Positions 1 through 8,447 of a stretch of DNA of 62,388 bases are shown piece after piece; positions within the stretch are counted from its first letter, which is position 1; every line of letters begins with the position of its first letter. The translations under genes and the position numbers were made by a program. The notes under the pieces are model-generated. The model made no database searches, had not been told where the DNA came from, and saw nothing but the letters and a program-made list of their open reading frames with translations. Source of the DNA: Oligoflexales bacterium (GTDB taxonomy: Bacteria > Bdellovibrionota_B > Oligoflexia > Oligoflexales > RGVZ01); NCBI GenBank assembly GCA_947445775.1, contig CANFEB010000010.1, positions 1 to 62,388 of the forward strand. Direction: 5' to 3'.

Positions 1-1118
1 GGGCCCAAAAGAAGGAGTGCCGTGGCATCATCAGGAACCCGTGAGGTACTGCCCTCGGCGATCCCGAAAGTCTTGATGATCCAATTTTGGTCGCGCAAAA
101 ATGCTTCCAGAAGTTTGGAGGACTCAAGGGGGGAGCCCTTGTTGCTGCCATCAGGGCTCAATTCACCGTGGCCGCGCATGACGTAGGCCGTTTTTGGTTT
201 AGAGGTGAGGGTCAACAAGAGCCTCTGGATTTCGCTGTCCAGTTTTTTCAACAGGGGACGCGCTGCACCCAAAGACGGGCCGAGATCGATTCTTTCTTGC
301 CGAGTGCCTGCCTCGGCAATGACCATTCCATTGCGACTCGTTTTGAAATGCGCTGCCCCAATCGGGTCTAGATCTTTGTCGATGACCTTCAAGGAAACGC
401 GGCCTTCTGACGTCTGGACCAATCGGGTTGCGTAGCCCTCGACCCAAGGGAGGACCTCATTCTCGCGCTGGTAAAAAATCGCAATCGTGATGGGCTCAGC
501 GCTGGCTTTGGCGATGTTGGTGGTGGCTTCGCTGGGTTCTGTGATTTTCAAATAACTCCAGTCGCGGCTGACGTCGCGGCGCACCGCCGCATAATTAACT
601 GCAATCAGCGTGCACAGGAGCAGCCCCGCGGCCGTCCAGGCTTTGCTGGCCCGCGCGATCCTGGCGGGATCACCATCTTGCGCGCCCTTGAACGCAGCCC
701 ATTCAATGCCGATCGCGGCAATGAGTCCAGTAATCAGCGGCACTGTCCAGAGTCCGAACAGGATGCGTCCCGTGACGGTCAACCCAGGTGAGTTCTTGGT
801 GACCTGTTGCCATGCGGCCCACGCGACGATGGAAAAAATCACGGTGATTTTCCACATGGTCGGCCAAAACTGACAACGGGCCGCATTGATGCTGGCGAGG
901 TCACCGCTGCGGTAAAGCCTACGCCCGCGCCAGAAGTGCAAGGCAGGCCCGGACAACATCAAAAGACCCGCAACGATGCGCATCACGTTTAAGGCGGTGC
1001 TTCCTGAGAAATACCGCTCTGCGGTAAACAGCGTTAGCAAACCGGCGAGAAATATTACGGTAAATAAAATATTGGCCAGAGAATGATTCATAGATTTGCT
1101 TTTGGTTTGATTTTTCAT
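1..1118 (-). CDS. GldG-like ABC transporter auxiliary protein, partial
   Basis: The reading frame is open from an ATG at 1118 to the window edge, so the C-terminus is missing. The start overlaps the stop of the permease gene by four bases (ATGA), which indicates translational coupling. The N-terminal part holds several hydrophobic segments (MNHSLANILFTVIFLAGLL and two or three more). A soluble part follows with features of the 'ABC-type uncharacterised transport, gliding-motility' (GldG) family, including a VMRGHGE stretch. In GldA/F/G systems this subunit has a large extracytoplasmic domain. The substrate is unknown, and similar operons are common in non-gliding bacteria, so gliding should not be assumed. 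Third gene of the operon after the ATPase and the permease. Confidence 0.75.
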   Translation of the reverse strand, partial: MKNQTKSKSMNHSLANILFTVIFLAGLLTLFTAERYFSGSTALNVMRIVAGLLMLSGPALHFWRGRRLYRSGDLASINAARCQFWPTMWKITVIFSIVAWAAWQQVTKNSPGLTVTGRILFGLWTVPLITGLIAAIGIEWAAFKGAQDGDPARIARASKAWTAAGLLLCTLIAVNYAAVRRDVSRDWSYLKITEPSEATTNIAKASAEPITIAIFYQRENEVLPWVEGYATRLVQTSEGRVSLKVIDKDLDPIGAAHFKTSRNGMVIAEAGTRQERIDLGPSLGAARPLLKKLDSEIQRLLLTLTSKPKTAYVMRGHGELSPDGSNKGSPLESSKLLEAFLRDQNWIIKTFGIAEGSTSRVPDDATALLLLG

Positions 1119-1849
1119 CCTTGCCACCTTCTTGATTCCACCACCCGGACAGAACACTCTAGAAAGAAGACGCATACGCTCACGTAGTAGACGACATCAC
1201 TGAGCTTGACGATCCCCTTTGCAGAAGAGGTGAAATGGCGGTTGTGCAACGCCAGGTGGCTCAGGATTTCCTTGAAGGGCGAGCTGGAAATGTCGGCCAC
1301 GATCCACAGGACGAGCAAGGTTACCGTGATCATCGTGCCGACAACGGCGGCGGTTAGTTGATTTGATGCCATGGCCGAGGCGAAGAGAGTGATGCTAACA
1401 GCTGCTCCGCCGATAAGAACCAGATTCAGGTATCCGGCGGCAAGGTGTCCAAAGGATATTTTGCCCTTCATCATAATAAGGGCCGGCAGGTACAACGACA
1501 CAACATGCAAGATCATGAGAAAAACCATCGCCGAAATGAACTTTCCATAAACCATTTCGCGTTCTGTGATGGGACTTGTGTAAAGGAGGGTGATTGTTCC
1601 GTTTTGCTTTTCTTCGGCGATCAAGCGCATGGCCAGAAGGATTCCCGCGACGATAGCGATGCCGCTGGCAAAGTAAAAGAAATCGGCCAGAACATCTGCG
1701 GAGAGCTTTGGTTGTTGCCCCACCGCAAAGGCGTTAAACAGGAGGCCGTCAATAAACAGCGCCGCAGCAACTATGATCCAGCCCATCCAGGTGTTGAAAA
1801 AACTGCCAAGCTCGCGCCGAGCGACCAGCCAGGATTTACGCATGGGCAT
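1115..1849 (-). CDS. ABC-2 type permease, GldF-like
   Basis: 244 residues, starting MPMRKSWLVARREL, with about six hydrophobic segments typical of ABC-2 permeases. The region RLIAEEKQNGTITLLYTSPI (about residues 61-80) is the cytoplasmic coupling motif seen in GldF/NosY-type permeases. It overlaps the end of the ATPase gene by 14 bases and the start of the GldG-like gene by four, so the three are one operon. It should form the membrane channel driven by the adjacent ATPase. Substrate unknown. Confidence 0.85.
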   Translation of the reverse strand: MPMRKSWLVARRELGSFFNTWMGWIIVAAALFIDGLLFNAFAVGQQPKLSADVLADFFYFASGIAIVAGILLAMRLIAEEKQNGTITLLYTSPITEREMVYGKFISAMVFLMILHVVSLYLPALIMMKGKISFGHLAAGYLNLVLIGGAAVSITLFASAMASNQLTAAVVGTMITVTLLVLWIVADISSSPFKEILSHLALHNRHFTSSAKGIVKLSDVVYYVSVCVFFLECSVRVVESRRWQG

Positions 1850-2798
1850 CGGGGCCTCCTGAATTTGGGGATTGAACGAGTTTCATGAACAAGGATTCAA
1901 GACCGTCATCCTGGCGGGTTAATCCGGCAAGACCGATTCCATAACTTGTGCCTGACTCGACAACCGTTCGTGCGATGGCGGGCCGATTGTCGTCAGATGT
2001 TTGCAGTGTGATGATGCGGCCCGATGTCTGGACATTCGTGACCCCGTCTAGATTCCCAAGGCGCGCGGCCACGTTGCTAATTCCAGATTCATCGCCGCCA
2101 GCAAGTTCCACCGTCACGGATTGACGGGAATGGATTCGCTCACGAAGTTCTCGTTCGCTGCCTTGTGCCGTGACGCACCCCCGGTCGATGATCATGATCC
2201 GGTCGCATGTTCTGGTAATTTCAGAAAGAATATGACTCGACAGGATAACAGTATGATCCTGGCGCAATGAATTAATTAGATCGCGCATGTCAATAATTTG
2301 CAGCGGATCAAGTCCGTTGATGGGCTCATCGAGGATGACGACTTTTGGGTTGTGAACAATGGCCTGGGCGATTCCTGCACGTTGGCGGTAACCGTGGGAA
2401 AGTGACCCCAGAGGGCTCATTGCAACGCTCCCTAGGTTGGTTCTATCGATGGCGCTGTCCGCGGCGGCTTTGGCTGCGCGTCCGGCGAGACCTTTCAGGC
2501 GGGCAACGTATTCCAAATATGGGCGTACTTGCATTTCGTCATAAAGGGGCGGTTGATCCGGTAAATATCCGATCAACTTACGTACTTCATGAGGATCGTT
2601 TTCGACGGAATATCCGCCAACTTCAGCCGTTCCGGATGTGGGCAGAAGCATCGCACCCAAGATTTTCAGGACCGTGCTTTTGCCGGCTCCGTTCAAACCC
2701 AGAAGTCCGACAATTTCTCCGGTGCCAATCTGAAACGACACGTCATCGATGGCGGCCTTGCTGCCGTAAAGCTTGCGCAGTCCATTTACGCGGATCAT
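1836..2798 (-). CDS. ABC transporter ATP-binding protein, GldA-like
   Basis: 320 residues. Walker A GLNGAGKST lies at residues 34-42, followed by a signature region LSHGYRQRAG (a variant of LSGGQ), Walker B VVILDEP and the H-loop SSH. The C-terminal ~90 residues form the extra domain usual for ABC-2 exporter ATPases (CcmA/GldA/NatA type). A GGGAG ribosome-binding site lies 8 bases before the ATG. It energises the permease encoded immediately downstream. The divergent gene across the 2799-3032 gap is the caspase-like lipoprotein. Confidence 0.9.
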   Translation of the reverse strand: MIRVNGLRKLYGSKAAIDDVSFQIGTGEIVGLLGLNGAGKSTVLKILGAMLLPTSGTAEVGGYSVENDPHEVRKLIGYLPDQPPLYDEMQVRPYLEYVARLKGLAGRAAKAAADSAIDRTNLGSVAMSPLGSLSHGYRQRAGIAQAIVHNPKVVILDEPINGLDPLQIIDMRDLINSLRQDHTVILSSHILSEITRTCDRIMIIDRGCVTAQGSERELRERIHSRQSVTVELAGGDESGISNVAARLGNLDGVTNVQTSGRIITLQTSDDNRPAIARTVVESGTSYGIGLAGLTRQDDGLESLFMKLVQSPNSGGPDAHA

Positions 2799-3032
2799 TG
2801 AGGTAACTCCCTGTTTTGAAATACTGAATGTGATCGTTGCAGCAAGGCGCCATATGTGTCAACGCCATAGGCACTTTTAGCGATGTGCGTGAAGATTCGA
2901 CACCTGTTTATGGCATCCCACCATTAATTTTAGATGTAATTTCGGTAATTTATGTCGACGGCCGGGGTTGGCTTAAGCCTTGCATTTTACCTCTAGGAAT
3001 CACTGAAAAATTCGCATCACGTGGGGAAGAAC

Positions 3033-4352
3033 ATGAAACTGGCAAAACCGGTCAAATTAATGCTGGGTGTGGTGTTTGCGATTGTAGGCGGCCTTACAGG
3101 TTGTCAGCCGCGAGCCACGATCGGCAGTCAACTTCGTGACCTGGCCTATGACTCCAATGCAAAAAATATCGCACTGTTGTTCGGCGCCGCCAATGGCCTT
3201 CCCGGCATTCAAGATGATTTGAACAACATGAAACAGGTCTTGGAGGACCCCCAGGGCGGTAAGGCCTTTGAGGTTGTCTTGATCGAGGACGCCAGCCAAG
3301 GGCAAATTTTGAAAGCCACGCAAGACGCAGCCATTGCTGTTGGGGAAAACGGAACAATATTCTGGTACTTCAGCGGCCACGGGGCTTCCGACGGGGAGTT
3401 GATGACCACTCAGGGGATGCTGCCATTTTCTTTGGTCACAGAAACCATTCGTTCTGCACGTTCCACGCCGGTTAAGCGCATGTTTGCAATGTTTGACTCC
3501 TGCTTCAGCGGTCAGATGGTGGACGGCTCAGCGGCCATCAGAAATCCTTCATCCGTAGATAATTCTTTTGGCGCTCCATCGACGGCCTACTCTCTGGTCA
3601 GTGCCGGCGGCGGTGGCAACGGCATTACGGATGAATATATGAAGGGTGTGGCCGAGAATTATGCCGGGAGAGCCGCTGCAAGTTTTTACGATAAGGCTTC
3701 GATTGCGAAACTGGCTCCTAGTGCCTATGAACAAATGATTGTCATGTCGGCATCGCAACGCTACGAAACGTCCCTGGCAGGTTCTTCAGGCAGTGAATTT
3801 ACCAACGCGCTTGCCACGGTGTTCTCTGAGTTCAAAACCGGACGTGCCAATGCCACCATCGGTGATTTTCTCGATGCGGTGAAAAAGCAAACTGCCAACT
3901 CGTCGGGCGGGCATCATACCCCGGCCTTTCGCGTGATGCCGGAGCAGGGGGTCTTGAACGACACCCTGTTTGCCAAACCCCGTGACAGCAATTTGCAAAA
4001 TAATCCAGGTTCAATTCAACCTCAGGCTTTGGCTTCTGCGTTGATCATCGCCATAGGCCCTGGCGACGCTGCATCGGGCGCTGCCCGCTTATACGCTGGA
4101 ACGGATGCAGCCATCCGCAGGGTTGGGCTGTGTTCTGGTAAGAAAGATGCTTGTTTGCGCAATCCCCAGATTTTCCTGGAATTCCGCGATGCTCCTGCAC
4201 AGAATGTGTTTCCATCAATTCCATCTGGCGGATTGGTTTACGAAAGTGTTAAACCGATGATCCTTGAAGGCGCCAAGCCGGTAACGTTTATTGGATTCGA
4301 TGCTGGTGGCAAAGTGCTCGCGACGCGTACGATTCAGTTTCGCAGAAATTAA
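3033..4352 (+). CDS. secreted caspase-fold (peptidase C14) lipoprotein
   Basis: 439 residues from the ATG at 3033, which has a GGGGAAGA ribosome-binding site. A GTG at 3021 is less likely because it would lie over that site. A lipoprotein signal ends in the lipobox LTGC (Cys24). The caspase/metacaspase p20 core follows: a beta strand IALLFGAANG, then the catalytic-type His in WYFSGHGAS (His116) and Cys in FDSCFSG (Cys157). Both catalytic residues are present, so it is probably an active Arg/Lys- or Asp-type cysteine peptidase acting at the envelope. The C-terminal ~120 residues are unassigned. A C39-like peptidase follows after 41 bases, probably in the same transcript. Confidence 0.85.
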   Translation: MKLAKPVKLMLGVVFAIVGGLTGCQPRATIGSQLRDLAYDSNAKNIALLFGAANGLPGIQDDLNNMKQVLEDPQGGKAFEVVLIEDASQGQILKATQDAAIAVGENGTIFWYFSGHGASDGELMTTQGMLPFSLVTETIRSARSTPVKRMFAMFDSCFSGQMVDGSAAIRNPSSVDNSFGAPSTAYSLVSAGGGGNGITDEYMKGVAENYAGRAAASFYDKASIAKLAPSAYEQMIVMSASQRYETSLAGSSGSEFTNALATVFSEFKTGRANATIGDFLDAVKKQTANSSGGHHTPAFRVMPEQGVLNDTLFAKPRDSNLQNNPGSIQPQALASALIIAIGPGDAASGAARLYAGTDAAIRRVGLCSGKKDACLRNPQIFLEFRDAPAQNVFPSIPSGGLVYESVKPMILEGAKPVTFIGFDAGGKVLATRTIQFRRN

Positions 4353-4393
4353 CGGCGTGGAACGGGCAAGTTAACGCTTTTCGATTAACGAGG

Positions 4394-5074
4394 ATGACCA
4401 CGTTGCCAGTGAAAAATGACCAAGAAAGATCTCGTTTGGTGGTTGGTGGACTTGCGTGTTCGATTTTAGTTTGTCTTGCGGCTTTTTTGGTGATGTCTTT
4501 TTTTCCGGTAACGTCGCCAGCCCTGTTGGCGGCTGGTTCCCGAAAGTTTATGAAGCTTCCTCAGGTCACACAGCACACGCCAGTTCATTGCGGTCCCGCT
4601 GCAATGCAATCAATTTTAGCTTATTACGGGTTAGAGTATTTCCAGGATGATCTCGGAAAAAAAATGGGAACTTCCATTGACTTTGGAACTCCCGTTTCCA
4701 GGATGGTCGCTTTTGCCAAGGCAGAAGGCTTTGGCGCGAAACTTCGCGAGGGCATCACACGCGCCCAGTTGCAGTACATGTTGGACCTTCAGCACCCTGT
4801 GATTTTAGTGATCCAAGCATGGGCGGGCGAGGGCGTGGATTGGGCGAAAACATGGGATAGCGGTCATTATGTTGTCGCCATCGGATACGATGAAAAGCGC
4901 GTGTTTTTCATGGATCCTTATCTTATTTCTTCCTATGCTTGGATTCCTTGGGATGAACTCTTTTTGCGTTGGCACGATGAAGGTATGGATGGAGTCATCG
5001 AGCGCGGAGGGATTGAATTTACCCCCAAATCCACGATGAAGTTTTCGCCGCCGGATCTAGTCCGGCTTAGGTGA
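4394..5074 (+). CDS. membrane-anchored C39-like (papain-fold) peptidase
   Basis: 226 residues. One N-terminal membrane segment (about residues 15-38) is followed by a C39-like domain. The oxyanion Gln60 and nucleophile Cys66 lie in TQHTPVHCGPAAMQ, the His158 in SGHYVVAIGY and the Asp174 in FFMDPYL. This is the order and spacing expected of bacteriocin-processing-type C39 domains, but no ABC transporter is attached. A TTG at 4403 is an alternative start better spaced from the GAGG at 4389. The protein probably faces the periplasm. It follows the caspase-like lipoprotein gene, so the two cysteine peptidases may work together (inference). Confidence 0.8.
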   Translation: MTTLPVKNDQERSRLVVGGLACSILVCLAAFLVMSFFPVTSPALLAAGSRKFMKLPQVTQHTPVHCGPAAMQSILAYYGLEYFQDDLGKKMGTSIDFGTPVSRMVAFAKAEGFGAKLREGITRAQLQYMLDLQHPVILVIQAWAGEGVDWAKTWDSGHYVVAIGYDEKRVFFMDPYLISSYAWIPWDELFLRWHDEGMDGVIERGGIEFTPKSTMKFSPPDLVRLR

Positions 5075-5205
5075 CCTAAACTGCTCCCTTTGAGCTGACG
5101 CTCGCGTTGGTGGTGCAGCAATCGCTTGTGAAGATTGTTCGTGCAGCCGACGTATAACACATTCAGCCGGTCGTTCGTTAGGATGTATACATAACCTTGA
5201 TCCAT
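4933..5205 (-). pseudogene. GIY-YIG nuclease remnant
   Basis: The first ~35 residues match the small GIY-YIG (YhbQ/UPF0213-type) proteins: GYVYILTNDRLNVLYVGCTN followed by NLHKRLLHHQRERQLKG. The frame then leaves the family and runs on antisense through the end of the peptidase gene. The family is usually 80-100 residues with a conserved second half (a KYN..LVYFE region), and that half is absent here. I read it as a truncated, probably inactive gene. A 15-bp-arm hairpin lies directly upstream (5218-5251). Confidence 0.6.
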
Positions 5206-5217
5206 CGCTACTCTCGG

Positions 5218-5251
5218 GCTAGTTTCTGGCGCTTTCGCGCCAGAAACTAGC
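5218..5251. repeat. perfect 15-bp inverted repeat with TTTC loop
   Basis: Arms 5218-5232 and 5237-5251 pair perfectly around a TTTC loop. A related hairpin at 34576-34601 shares the GGCGC-TTTC-GCGCC core but differs at two adjacent stem positions on each arm, with base pairing kept. Both are followed by a CTAGrG-type sequence. No T-run follows, so it is not a classical terminator. It may be a REP-like element. Confidence 0.7.
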
Positions 5252-5567
5252 TAGGGAAATAGAGCTTGGCAGCGATTACAAATTTGGACACAGGACCGCG
5301 ACGTAGATTGTCGCCAAACATATATACACCGCGCTTCAGTCTAATGCTCTCAAGTGATTTTAAAGAACGAGATAATCCACTCAAAATAGCTGCGCCATTG
5401 CTTGCAATTTCCGCGATGTAAAGGTCGTGATCGCAGAAGATGTCTGAGGTTAAGGCGTCACGTAGCTTATGATCGACTGTTTCTGGATAAAGTTGCGGGT
5501 GCTTTTTCCTTCGAGGTTTAGCGGCAAGCTACTCTGCGGCTACTATCCTGAAAACTTCGGAAACCAT
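5247..5567 (-). pseudogene. small unknown gene interrupted by an in-frame stop
   Basis: From ATG 5567 the frame reads MVSEVFRIVAAE, then a TAG at 5531-5529, then about 93 more codons that look like real protein (LYIAEIASNGAAILSGL and GVYMFGDNLRRGP are examples). It ends in the hairpin repeat at 5247. The family is not recognised. The segment after the stop has no ATG start until late. It is probably a gene broken by one nonsense change, or a remnant. A GC-rich palindrome (GGGCCCCGGCCC) lies just before the ATG. No other gene was seen between 5206 and 5604. Confidence 0.35.
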
Positions 5568-5604
5568 GACCGGGCCGGGGCCCAAGTCGCTGATCAATGT
5601 CCGT

Positions 5605-6666
5605 TTAAAGGTGACCGAGGGTGGCGCCTGCGGCGATGTGCCAAATCTGCTGCGATTTATTGGCCCCGCCCGTTGTTTGAGTGGAGTAACTTCCTGCGGA
5701 AAGAAAAATTTCCGAAGCATCCTCCAGCCAATAATCCTGCCAAAAACGGTACCGCAAAGTTGCATAGACTTGATCAGATGCAAGATTTTTTTGCACACCA
5801 TTTTCAGCACGCGGGGTTTCCGTCTCGCGGTACCAACGGTACCCCGGAGCGATGATCATGCGAGTGCCGAATTTTTGATGCCATTCGATAGACGTTGTCG
5901 TGGCAGTGATGCTGCCAGTGAGGGTTACTGGTTTTACGGTGCCGCTGTCTTCAAAGCGAGCAAGCGAGCCTTGAATCGCTGCATTGGCAGGTGCCACGAA
6001 ATAGCGTCCTTCAATATTACCTGAAAAGGCATCTGGACGGTCTTCCCGCAAAATCGCTGTAAAATTTCCGAGCCAAAGAAATTCTGGTGTCGCAAGGTGC
6101 ATCCAGCTCACTGAAGTGCTCGTTCCACTGATACGTTCTGGAGTAAGAATCCGTTTGCCGTCGACATCGGTGACGTCCAGCGAATCTGTCCCAGTCAAAG
6201 TCCGTTGGATGTCGAGGGTCCAGCGCATTGTTTCCTCGCCAGTCCAAAACGAAATTCCAGTGCCGAGCCAGCGGCTAATTGAGGCCCTAGAACCTGTGTC
6301 GCTGCCGAGCCAGCCGACACGCGGGGCCACGGTGAAATCAGGGACGCTGTTTTCCCCTGCCGGGCCTCGGATAATGCCGCTCAGAGTGAAGCCAGTTTCA
6401 TTGCCCCCAAGCGTTGAATCAGGTGAGGGCGTGCCAAGGGGATGCCTGCGGGAAACGCCGACCCGCAATTTGTGGGTGGATTCCTCGACAGCAATGGTTT
6501 CCAGCAGTGACCGAGAATCGGCGCTCGAATACATGGCGGCTGCGGCCTCAATGCGAAGTGCTTGTGGCAGTGCTTCAGCGTGTAGATGTGACCCTGCAAA
6601 AAAAAACATCAACGATGAAGCCGCACCCATAGACTTGATTACGCCATTCAATATCGGCCTCCACAT
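5605..6666 (-). CDS. DUF3570-like outer-membrane protein
   Basis: 353 residues from ATG 6666, which follows a GGGGGAT ribosome-binding site overlapping the stop of the DUF4266-like gene. There is a signal-like start (GAASSLMFFFAGSHLHAEA), then alternating hydrophobic/polar strands with many aromatics (APGYRWYRETET, VYATLRYRFWQDYW) typical of a beta-barrel. The gene order thioredoxin - small DUF4266 lipoprotein - DUF3570 barrel is a recurrent cluster, and that supports the call more than sequence alone. The function of the family is not established. An export- or redox-linked role at the outer membrane is inferred from context. A long upstream extension in the same frame is an artefact over the neighbouring gene. 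Confidence 0.65.
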   Translation of the reverse strand: MWRPILNGVIKSMGAASSLMFFFAGSHLHAEALPQALRIEAAAAMYSSADSRSLLETIAVEESTHKLRVGVSRRHPLGTPSPDSTLGGNETGFTLSGIIRGPAGENSVPDFTVAPRVGWLGSDTGSRASISRWLGTGISFWTGEETMRWTLDIQRTLTGTDSLDVTDVDGKRILTPERISGTSTSVSWMHLATPEFLWLGNFTAILREDRPDAFSGNIEGRYFVAPANAAIQGSLARFEDSGTVKPVTLTGSITATTTSIEWHQKFGTRMIIAPGYRWYRETETPRAENGVQKNLASDQVYATLRYRFWQDYWLEDASEIFLSAGSYSTQTTGGANKSQQIWHIAAGATLGHL

Positions 6667-6671
6667 CGACG

Positions 6672-6908
6672 TTATCCCCCGCAAGTTGGGCAAGTGGCGC
6701 CGCCGGAGCCCGCGCCGGAACTGCTGCCGTGTTCGATCCTGCGTGCAGGATCGGCAATGACGGCCTGCTGAAAAGCGCCGTCCTTGGCAGGATCCATCAA
6801 AGGGTCCAGAAGCATCGATTTTTGAAATTTTACTTTGGGATGAACGCACGATACAGCAGCAACGCTGAGCGTCATGATCCAAGCAATGTTCACCAGAAGG
6901 TATTTCAT
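6672..6908 (-). CDS. DUF4266-like small lipoprotein
   Basis: 78 residues. A lipoprotein signal is present (LSVAAVSC lipobox). The mature part carries a conserved-type core LLDPLMDP and a Gly/Ser-rich end with a cysteine pair (GGATCPTCGG). This matches the DUF4266 pattern of a short lipoprotein with a '..DPxMDP..' core and a Gly-Cys tail. It lies between the thioredoxin-like gene and the DUF3570-like gene, 5 bases before the latter. Function unknown. The Cys tail next to thioredoxins suggests a redox- or metal-related role. Confidence 0.65.
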   Translation of the reverse strand: MKYLLVNIAWIMTLSVAAVSCVHPKVKFQKSMLLDPLMDPAKDGAFQQAVIADPARRIEHGSSSGAGSGGATCPTCGG

Positions 6909-6935
6909 GGTGAAGACATTACAGGATTCTGAATC

Positions 6936-7487
6936 TTATTTTAAACCTAATTGTGTATGGGCAGAGTATTCATCGCGAATTTTCCGAATGTCGCCAGCGG
7001 AAATATGGCCGACAATCCGGCTAGTGATACGCCCATCGCGATCTATGAACAGCGTGGTAGGTACGGAAGAAATTTTTAACGCTTCGGCGATTTGCTGCTT
7101 GGTATCAACAAGGGTTGCCGCCAGCAAGGGGGCGGCCTTGGCTCCTGAACGCTGAAGGTAGTTGCGCGCGGCCTCGGGATTTTCGTCTAAACTGACTGTG
7201 ACGAAATTTATTGGACTACCCATAACCATTTCCAATACCGCCTCCATATTTTTGCGGCAGCCAACGCACCATGACGCCCAAAATTGGACGACGGCTGGGC
7301 CCTTCAGAGAAACGGGTTGGTTTTTGGCCTGATCATTACCTGGCTCAAGGCGGACCACTCCAGGCCTCGAAAATTGATCAAAAGCGTTTTCAGCCCGGGC
7401 AATATTTGAACAGCTCAGGACTACTGCGCCTGAGATTGCTGCGTTTAATATTGATCGGCGTAAAAATCTTGGTGCTGCAATGTTCAT
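6936..7487 (-). CDS. TlpA-like periplasmic thioredoxin
   Basis: 183 residues from ATG 7487, which has GAGGGC 7 bases upstream. A GTG at 7493 overlaps the preceding stop and is less likely. A signal peptide ends near SNIARA. The thioredoxin fold has the active site WASWCVGC and the cis-Pro loop SVPTTLFID. TlpA/ResA-type proteins reduce or oxidise periplasmic cysteines. It is the middle gene of the cluster, coupled to the upstream lipoprotein gene. Confidence 0.85.
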   Translation of the reverse strand: MNIAAPRFLRRSILNAAISGAVVLSCSNIARAENAFDQFSRPGVVRLEPGNDQAKNQPVSLKGPAVVQFWASWCVGCRKNMEAVLEMVMGSPINFVTVSLDENPEAARNYLQRSGAKAAPLLAATLVDTKQQIAEALKISSVPTTLFIDRDGRITSRIVGHISAGDIRKIRDEYSAHTQLGLK

Positions 7488-7489
7488 GA

Positions 7490-8137
7490 TCACTGCCCTC
7501 TCATCGGCGATGAGCCCGATGAGCCCGATGAGCCCGATGAGCCTAATGACTCCAGTGCACTAAAAATATTATCGCGGCTTGTGGGTTCATTAAGGAAAAG
7601 GCCCCGGCCGCTCTGGCCGAGGACGATAATCACGTTGCGATCTGGCATGGCAGCATTTTTTTGCAGTGAGAGCCACAATTTTGCTCGGTCATCATGCGTG
7701 CGCAGTGACTGGGGCGCGAATTGATTCATGAATGAACTGAAGTCGTTCTCCTGAAAATCTTCTGGGAAATCTGTGAATATAATGACGTGGCCAATGCTTT
7801 GCTGCAACGAGCTGGCCTGGATGCGCCGCGTATACTCGACGGCGTCGCGTTGACAAGTAGCGCAAGTCACACCAGCCAGTTGAAAAATGGCAGCCTTTTT
7901 TCCGGTCGCCCCAAGGATGTCCTGAAGGCTCATTGTCCGACCATTATAGAGCGCACGCCACGACGATGCTGGAAGGCTGCGAATACCCATGGCATCCACC
8001 GCAGCGGTAATAGGCTGGCTGCTGCCAGGGGGCGTGCTGGCTGGCTGGGTGCTGGAGCAGGAAACAAGTCCTGTTCCAGCAGCAGCGACCATGATGACAG
8101 TAAGTAATAGGGGCATTACGGACTTTACAGACTTCAT
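7490..8137 (-). CDS. thioredoxin-fold lipoprotein with CATC motif and Ser-Gly tail
   Basis: 215 residues from ATG 8137 (GAGG ribosome-binding site 6 bases upstream). The lipoprotein signal has the lipobox LVSC. The thioredoxin-like part includes FQLAGVTCATCQRDAVEY, with CATC in the active-site position. The C-terminus is a low-complexity GSS repeat encoded by four tandem 9-bp units (GATGAGCCC on the plus strand, about 7507-7545). It probably acts in the same envelope redox pathway as the next gene downstream. The intergenic stretch 8138-8447 separates it from a divergent thioredoxin-like gene; I saw no convincing promoter there. Confidence 0.75.
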   Translation of the reverse strand: MKSVKSVMPLLLTVIMVAAAGTGLVSCSSTQPASTPPGSSQPITAAVDAMGIRSLPASSWRALYNGRTMSLQDILGATGKKAAIFQLAGVTCATCQRDAVEYTRRIQASSLQQSIGHVIIFTDFPEDFQENDFSSFMNQFAPQSLRTHDDRAKLWLSLQKNAAMPDRNVIIVLGQSGRGLFLNEPTSRDNIFSALESLGSSGSSGSSGSSPMRGQ

Positions 8138-8447
8138 GGAAACCTCGTGGCGATGGTGATGCGTGCGATATGACTTGATGTGCAAGACGCATACCGTGAG
8201 GTTCCGCCATTCCATCATGCGTAACCATCCGAATTCTCATGAGTTTTAAGTGAGATCGCTCAGCGGATGCCATGAATTCTAACAAATCCATGCTCAGGGA
8301 TTGGTCAGTGCCAATTCAATCGACATCAATTTTTGGGGACGTACGCGTTTAAGTAACTGTAACAAGCTGAAACAACGCCGTTTATTCTGAGTGAGATGGC
8401 GGCATGAATATTGAACATGGTCTTGGATAACTGAAATAGAGGTTGCC

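Noticed and set aside
6116..6760. 214-codon plus-strand ORF
   Set aside because: Antisense to the DUF3570-like barrel gene and part of the DUF4266-like gene.
7505..7545. Direct repeats considered as a CRISPR
   Set aside because: Units are 9 bp, contiguous, in frame inside a gene, and without spacers.
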